Assembly (NCBI RefSeq): GCF_009761395.1
Contig: NZ_LEKN01000036.1
Location: forward strand, 49,069 to 113,068
Source of the DNA: Ursidibacter maritimus
GTDB lineage: Bacteria > Pseudomonadota > Gammaproteobacteria > Enterobacterales > Pasteurellaceae
Length of the DNA: 64,000 bases
Reading direction: 5' to 3'
Of the stretch, positions 60,428 through 64,000 are shown piece by piece. A model generated the notes under the pieces. That model saw only the letters and a list, made by a program, of their open reading frames with translations. It ran no database searches and was not told where the DNA came from. Numbering within the stretch: position 1 is the first letter of the stretch; each line of letters opens with the position of its first letter. Both the position numbers and the translations under genes were made by a program.

Positions 60428-61523
60428 CCTATTGCATATTTTAGGGGCGGATATTCCCCATCATAACCATAGTTTATTACGCTTTTTCAATGATGATTTA
60501 TGGCTAAAATTAGCCGAAAAGAGTGAGCAAAACCAAACGCACTCTTTTTATGTGGTAAGCCAAGAAGATCTTACGACTCAATATCCCAATTTGCCGATTA
60601 ATGTTTTCCCAAACAAAAAAGCATTAACCCAAGCGGTATTGGCATTTGTGAAATCGCAAGCAGATACTTATTTTTTATTACACGGGCAATTTAACTGGGG
60701 AATATGGTTTGCAATTTTATGGGGGAAACTCCCCGCTTATCGTTGCATTTGGCACGTTTGGGGAGCGGATTTATATCAACAATCAACGGATTGGCGGTTT
60801 AAACTGCTTTATCCCTTACGTCGCCTAGCACAGCAAAAAATCGGGCGAGTTTGGGCGACAAAAGGGGATTTAGATTATGCTCATCGGCGACTTAACCGTA
60901 GCTCAGAACAAGATCGCTTAGTCTATTTCCCAACTAAAATGCCCCAAGTGGTGCCATCATCAACAGAGAATAAAACAGAACAGCCATTGACGATTTTAGT
61001 CGGAAATTCGGGCGATCGTGCTAATCAGCATTGCCTTGCACTACAATATATTCAGCAAACATTTGGCGCAAAGGTACAAATTATTTTACCGATGGGGTAT
61101 CCTGCCAACAATTACGCCTATATTGAACAGGTGCGACAACAGGCTTTAGCGTTATTCCCTGAAAAAAACATTACGCTTTTAACTGAAAAATTGGACTATC
61201 ACGCGTATTTGGATTGGTTGAAAGATTGCGATATGGGCTGTTTCTTATTTGAACGGCAACAAGGGATAGGCACAATTTGCCTATTAACCGCAATGAATAT
61301 TCCTGTGTTATTGCACCCTAATAATCCATTTAAATTAGATATGCAACAAGAGAACGTTCCTTTTATGGAAATGGGGCAATGTTCAGCAGAGCAAATCAAG
61401 GAAGTGGCAGGGCAGTTGGTAGCTTGTGATAAACAGCAAATTGCTTTTTTTCCACCAAATTATCAGCATTATTGGTTAGAAAATTTGCAAGAAATTGCTC
61501 GTCTTAGCCATTACAAGCGGTAA
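60420..61523 (+). CDS. wecF: TDP-Fuc4NAc:lipid II Fuc4NAc transferase
   Basis: 367 residues, opening [28 protein letters not shown], the hallmark of WecF/RffT (GT56). It adds the third ECA sugar to lipid II. Overlaps wecE by eight bases. wzxE, which lies between wecE and wecF in E. coli, is absent. The 3' end carries an exact uptake signal. Confidence 0.95.
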   Translation: [367 protein letters not shown]

Positions 61524-61564
61524 GATTGTGCTTGTTTTTTGCAAATATAGCTAAGTTGGCAGAA

Positions 61565-62848
61565 ATGATGGAATATATGTTATTAACAGTTTTTTATGTG
61601 GTTGCCACAAGTGGTATATTCACTGTTATTTATAGAAGCTATGTGCAGCAAGGCTTTTCGTTTCATTTTCTTTTTAGTTTAATCTATGTTGTTACGTTTT
61701 TTGCAGGCTACCCGATTTCATTATTACTTAAAGTCTATTTTAATGCCGATATCGCACCTCCTGAACAATTTTTTATGGCGTTGCTTTGGACGAGCTTGGG
61801 GTATGGTATTTATTGGGGGAGTTACCACTACTGCTTTAATAGGCAATGTGTAAAAGGGAAGCATTCGGTTAAGGTTTCTGCATTTGCAAAAAAACAGGCT
61901 AATCTTACCGCTTATTTGTTGGCAACGGTTGCTGTGATAAGTCTTGGTTATTTTATTTATTTGAACGGGCTGCTGTTATTTCGTTTGGAAAAATATAGCC
62001 AAATATTTTCATCATTAGTAAGTGGCGTAGCGCTCAAACGCTTTTTCTATTTTTTATTGCCTGCCTTGCTGATTTTCTATTTTTTGAAACCAAATAAAAT
62101 GCGTTGGTGGTTGTTATTATTTGGTGGCGTGAGTTTCGGTCTGCTCACTTATGTTGCTGTAGGCGGTACTCGAGCTAATATTGCCTTAGCTGTAATGCTA
62201 TTTATATTGATTGGCTTGTATCAAGGCTACCTTAGATTATCTTCTCTATTTTTTACTGCCATCAGTGGTGTTGTGGTAATGTTTTTTCTTGCATTAATGC
62301 GTTATGGCTTAGATGTGAATGGTAAAGAAACATGGTTTACTTTTCTCTATTTAACACGTGATACTTTTTCGCCTTGGGAAAATTGGGCTCGAATATTATT
62401 CAGTGAGATTGAATATCAAGGTTTGATGCCAATTATTCGGGATTTTTATGTCTATATTCCCCAGAGTTTATGGCAAGAGCGCCCCGATATTGTGTGGAAT
62501 AGTGCGAATTATTTCACCAAAGTGATATTGGGTAATCAATCAGGACTTGCGATTTCTCCTACGTTACTCGGCTCATTTTATATTATGGGGGGATACCCAC
62601 TGATTATTATTGGTATGGTTGGCGTTGGGGGCATAATTAAATTATTTGATAGGTTATTTCAAACATTTCCATCTGCACTTATTCAAGCCTACTGCTTGGG
62701 GAATATCTTTAATTTAATTGTGCTAGTGCGTGAAGGGTTTGATGCTTTTGTTTCACGCTTTTGTTTTTTTAGTTTTATGTTTGGCATCGTAAGCGGGATA
62801 GCTTATATCTTCGTGAAAATAGGTATAAGGGATAAACATAGTGGATAA
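61565..62848 (+). CDS. wzyE: ECA polymerase
   Basis: About 427 residues from ATG 61565; 61577 is an equal candidate and a TTG at 61526 less so. Around eleven membrane helices; VTFFAGYPISLLLKVYFNADIAPPEQF and the GGTRANIALAV loop match WzyE. It polymerises ECA trisaccharides in the periplasm. Overlaps wecG by eight bases. Confidence 0.92.
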   Translation: MMEYMLLTVFYVVATSGIFTVIYRSYVQQGFSFHFLFSLIYVVTFFAGYPISLLLKVYFNADIAPPEQFFMALLWTSLGYGIYWGSYHYCFNRQCVKGKHSVKVSAFAKKQANLTAYLLATVAVISLGYFIYLNGLLLFRLEKYSQIFSSLVSGVALKRFFYFLLPALLIFYFLKPNKMRWWLLLFGGVSFGLLTYVAVGGTRANIALAVMLFILIGLYQGYLRLSSLFFTAISGVVVMFFLALMRYGLDVNGKETWFTFLYLTRDTFSPWENWARILFSEIEYQGLMPIIRDFYVYIPQSLWQERPDIVWNSANYFTKVILGNQSGLAISPTLLGSFYIMGGYPLIIIGMVGVGGIIKLFDRLFQTFPSALIQAYCLGNIFNLIVLVREGFDAFVSRFCFFSFMFGIVSGIAYIFVKIGIRDKHSG

Positions 62849-63563
62849 AGTGATCATTCGTGGTATTGAAATTTTAGTCGCATCAACACAAACCGCATTG
62901 GTGGAGTACCTATTCTCAAAAAATGAGATAAAAGTGGGGCGTTTGGTGGCGATAAATGCTGAAAAAATAGTATTAAGTGAAGAAAATAGGCAGTTACGCC
63001 AGTTGATCCAAGCTTCCGAATATAATTATGCTGATGGGATTAGCATAGTGAAATCTATCCATAAGAAATATCCGCAATATCGACATATTGAACGAATTGC
63101 AGGGGCTGATTTATGGCTGGCACTGATGCAAAAGTCTGCCGAAATGGCTGTACCTGTGTTTTTAATTGGCAGTGAAGCGGTAACTTTAGCTGAAACTTCT
63201 GCAAAATTGGGGACGATGGGTGTAAATATTGTTGGGCAGCAAGATGGCTATTTTTCATCTGCTCAGGAAAATGAGTTGATTGAGCGTGTTCAGCGAAGTG
63301 GTGCAAAGCTCATTACTGTGGCGTTAGGCTCACCTAAACAAGAGCTATTTATAAAGAAAATGCAAGATTGTTATCCAGATGCTCTATATATGGGGGTTGG
63401 AGGAAGTTATGATGTCTTTATTGGCAAAGTAAAACGAGCCCCCCTTATTTGGCAAAAAATGGGTTTGGAGTGGCTGTATCGGTTATTGCATCAACCAACT
63501 CGGTTAAAAAGACAAATAAGATTACTTAAATATGCTTATTATTATTTAGCGAATAAGTTATAA
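62841..63563 (+). CDS. wecG: UDP-ManNAcA transferase (ECA lipid II synthase)
   Basis: 240 residues from a GTG start inside the wzyE stop region. GT26 (WecG/TagA/CpsF) fold with YADGISIV, GAKLITVALGSPKQELF and GVGGSYDVFIGKVKRAP. It adds ManNAcA to lipid I. Last gene of the ECA run. Confidence 0.95.
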   Translation: MDKVIIRGIEILVASTQTALVEYLFSKNEIKVGRLVAINAEKIVLSEENRQLRQLIQASEYNYADGISIVKSIHKKYPQYRHIERIAGADLWLALMQKSAEMAVPVFLIGSEAVTLAETSAKLGTMGVNIVGQQDGYFSSAQENELIERVQRSGAKLITVALGSPKQELFIKKMQDCYPDALYMGVGGSYDVFIGKVKRAPLIWQKMGLEWLYRLLHQPTRLKRQIRLLKYAYYYLANKL

Positions 63564-63637
63564 AATGGTCAATTTTGATAATTAGTAAACATTTTGAATA
63601 AATTAAAAGCATATAAAAAAATATTTTCAAAAAGTGC

Positions 63638-63666
63638 TAGACAATAAAGTTTGAAATCTCTATTAT
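63638..63666 (+). promoter_or_regulatory. Promoter of the tRNA-Arg/His/Pro operon
   Basis: TAGACA (63638-63643), 17 bp, TATTAT (63661-63666), GC-rich discriminator ACGCCTCC. Confidence 0.65.
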
Positions 63667-63699
63667 ACGCCTCCGTTGCGGCGCACTACACTAAATAAC

Positions 63700-63776
<77 letters not shown>

Positions 63777-63801
63777 GGGTAAATGCAATATTCAAAACGA
63801 T

Positions 63802-63878
63802 GGTGGCTATAGCTCAGTTGGTAGAGCCCTGGATTGTGATTCCAGTTGTCGTGGGTTCGAATCCCATTAGCCACCCCA
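63802..63878 (+). tRNA. tRNA-His (GTG)
   Basis: Eight-pair acceptor GGTGGCTA/TAGCCACC with the extra 5' G; anticodon GTG in GATTGTGATTC; CCA encoded. Close to E. coli hisR. Confidence 0.97.
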
Positions 63879-63902
63879 TTTAATATACGAAAGTATAATT
63901 GA

Positions 63903-63979
63903 CGGCGAGTAGCGCAGCTTGGTAGCGCAACTGGTTTGGGACCAGTGGGTCGTAGGTTCAAATCCTATCTCGCCGACCA
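63903..63979 (+). tRNA. tRNA-Pro (TGG)
   Basis: Acceptor CGGCGAG/CTCGCCG, anticodon TGG in TTTGGGA, CCA encoded. Order Arg-His-Pro matches E. coli argX-hisR-leuT-proM without leuT. Confidence 0.97.
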
Positions 63980-63984
63980 CTTTT

Positions 63985-63997
63985 TGCTCTTTAACAA
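63985..63997 (+). promoter_or_regulatory. rrn-type boxA antitermination sequence
   Basis: TGCTCTTTAACAA contains the 12-base boxA of rRNA leaders and spacers. Suggests rRNA genes just past the window edge. Confidence 0.6.
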
Positions 63998-64000
63998 CAT

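Overview
The window reads as chromosomal DNA of a Pasteurellaceae bacterium of the Actinobacillus pleuropneumoniae-type uptake-signal group (Actinobacillus/Mannheimia/Bibersteinia/Glaesserella-like); I cannot name the species. The evidence is low GC, gammaproteobacterial core genes close to their E. coli and Haemophilus counterparts, and the 9-mer ACAAGCGGT, which recurs on both strands (exact copies include 3454, 9255, 15393, 19204, 24482, 24531, 31165, 40795, 52561, 53074, 60134 and 61512) with the flanking T-rich/TTTGCAAA segments typical of that uptake signal.

Layout. 1-4.7 kb: 5' end of a periplasmic peptide-binding protein gene (minus), then rplU-rpmA, two tandem EamA transporters and obgE. 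4.8-13.7 kb: rpoB-rpoC, not preceded by rplJL, driven by a perfect consensus promoter and a long structured leader. 13.9-24.2 kb: a repeat-containing TbpB-like surface lipoprotein, lpxB, pdxY, comM, ubiF, ffh, and the folate-independent methionine synthase pair mesX-mesD with a MetR-like site. 24.2-26.9 kb: a 157-bp MITE-like element, an XRE regulator, a tiny secreted protein, mioC and a patatin. 26.9-32.5 kb: tRNA-Asp, dnaQ, map, a queuosine-precursor transporter gene under a preQ1-I riboswitch, rho, hslR-hslO. 32.6-38.9 kb: an unrecognised 394-aa protein, a decayed IS481 transposase, an acyl-CoA ligase, maoP, trmA, duplicate tRNA-Ser genes and a secreted protein. 39.1-49.3 kb: recG, spoT-rpoZ, cyaA, kdsC, a PLP-homeostasis protein and an MHS-type transporter.

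49.7-63.6 kb: a small TbpB-like lipoprotein followed by the enterobacterial common antigen (ECA) locus: wecA-wzzE-wecB-wecC-wecD, then a 3.7-kb accessory island, then wecE-wecF-wzyE-wecG. Together these genes make undecaprenyl-PP-GlcNAc, add ManNAcA and Fuc4NAc, and polymerise the trisaccharide. wzxE, rffG and rffH are absent from the window. The island carries a promoter-plus-terminator unit (possible small RNA or attenuator), an unknown cytosolic protein, a controller-type XRE regulator with an adjacent palindrome, and an opposing cluster of three exported proteins, two of them lipoproteins. wecE has no ATG/GTG/TTG at its expected start; the only sensible initiator is ATT with an ideal Shine-Dalgarno. 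The window ends with tRNA-Arg, -His and -Pro and an rrn-type boxA, suggesting an rRNA operon just beyond.

Most of the window is ordinary core genome. The best candidates for new biology are the ECA island with its RNA/promoter unit, the wecE ATT start, the structured leaders of rplU and rpoBC, and the palindromic repeat families.
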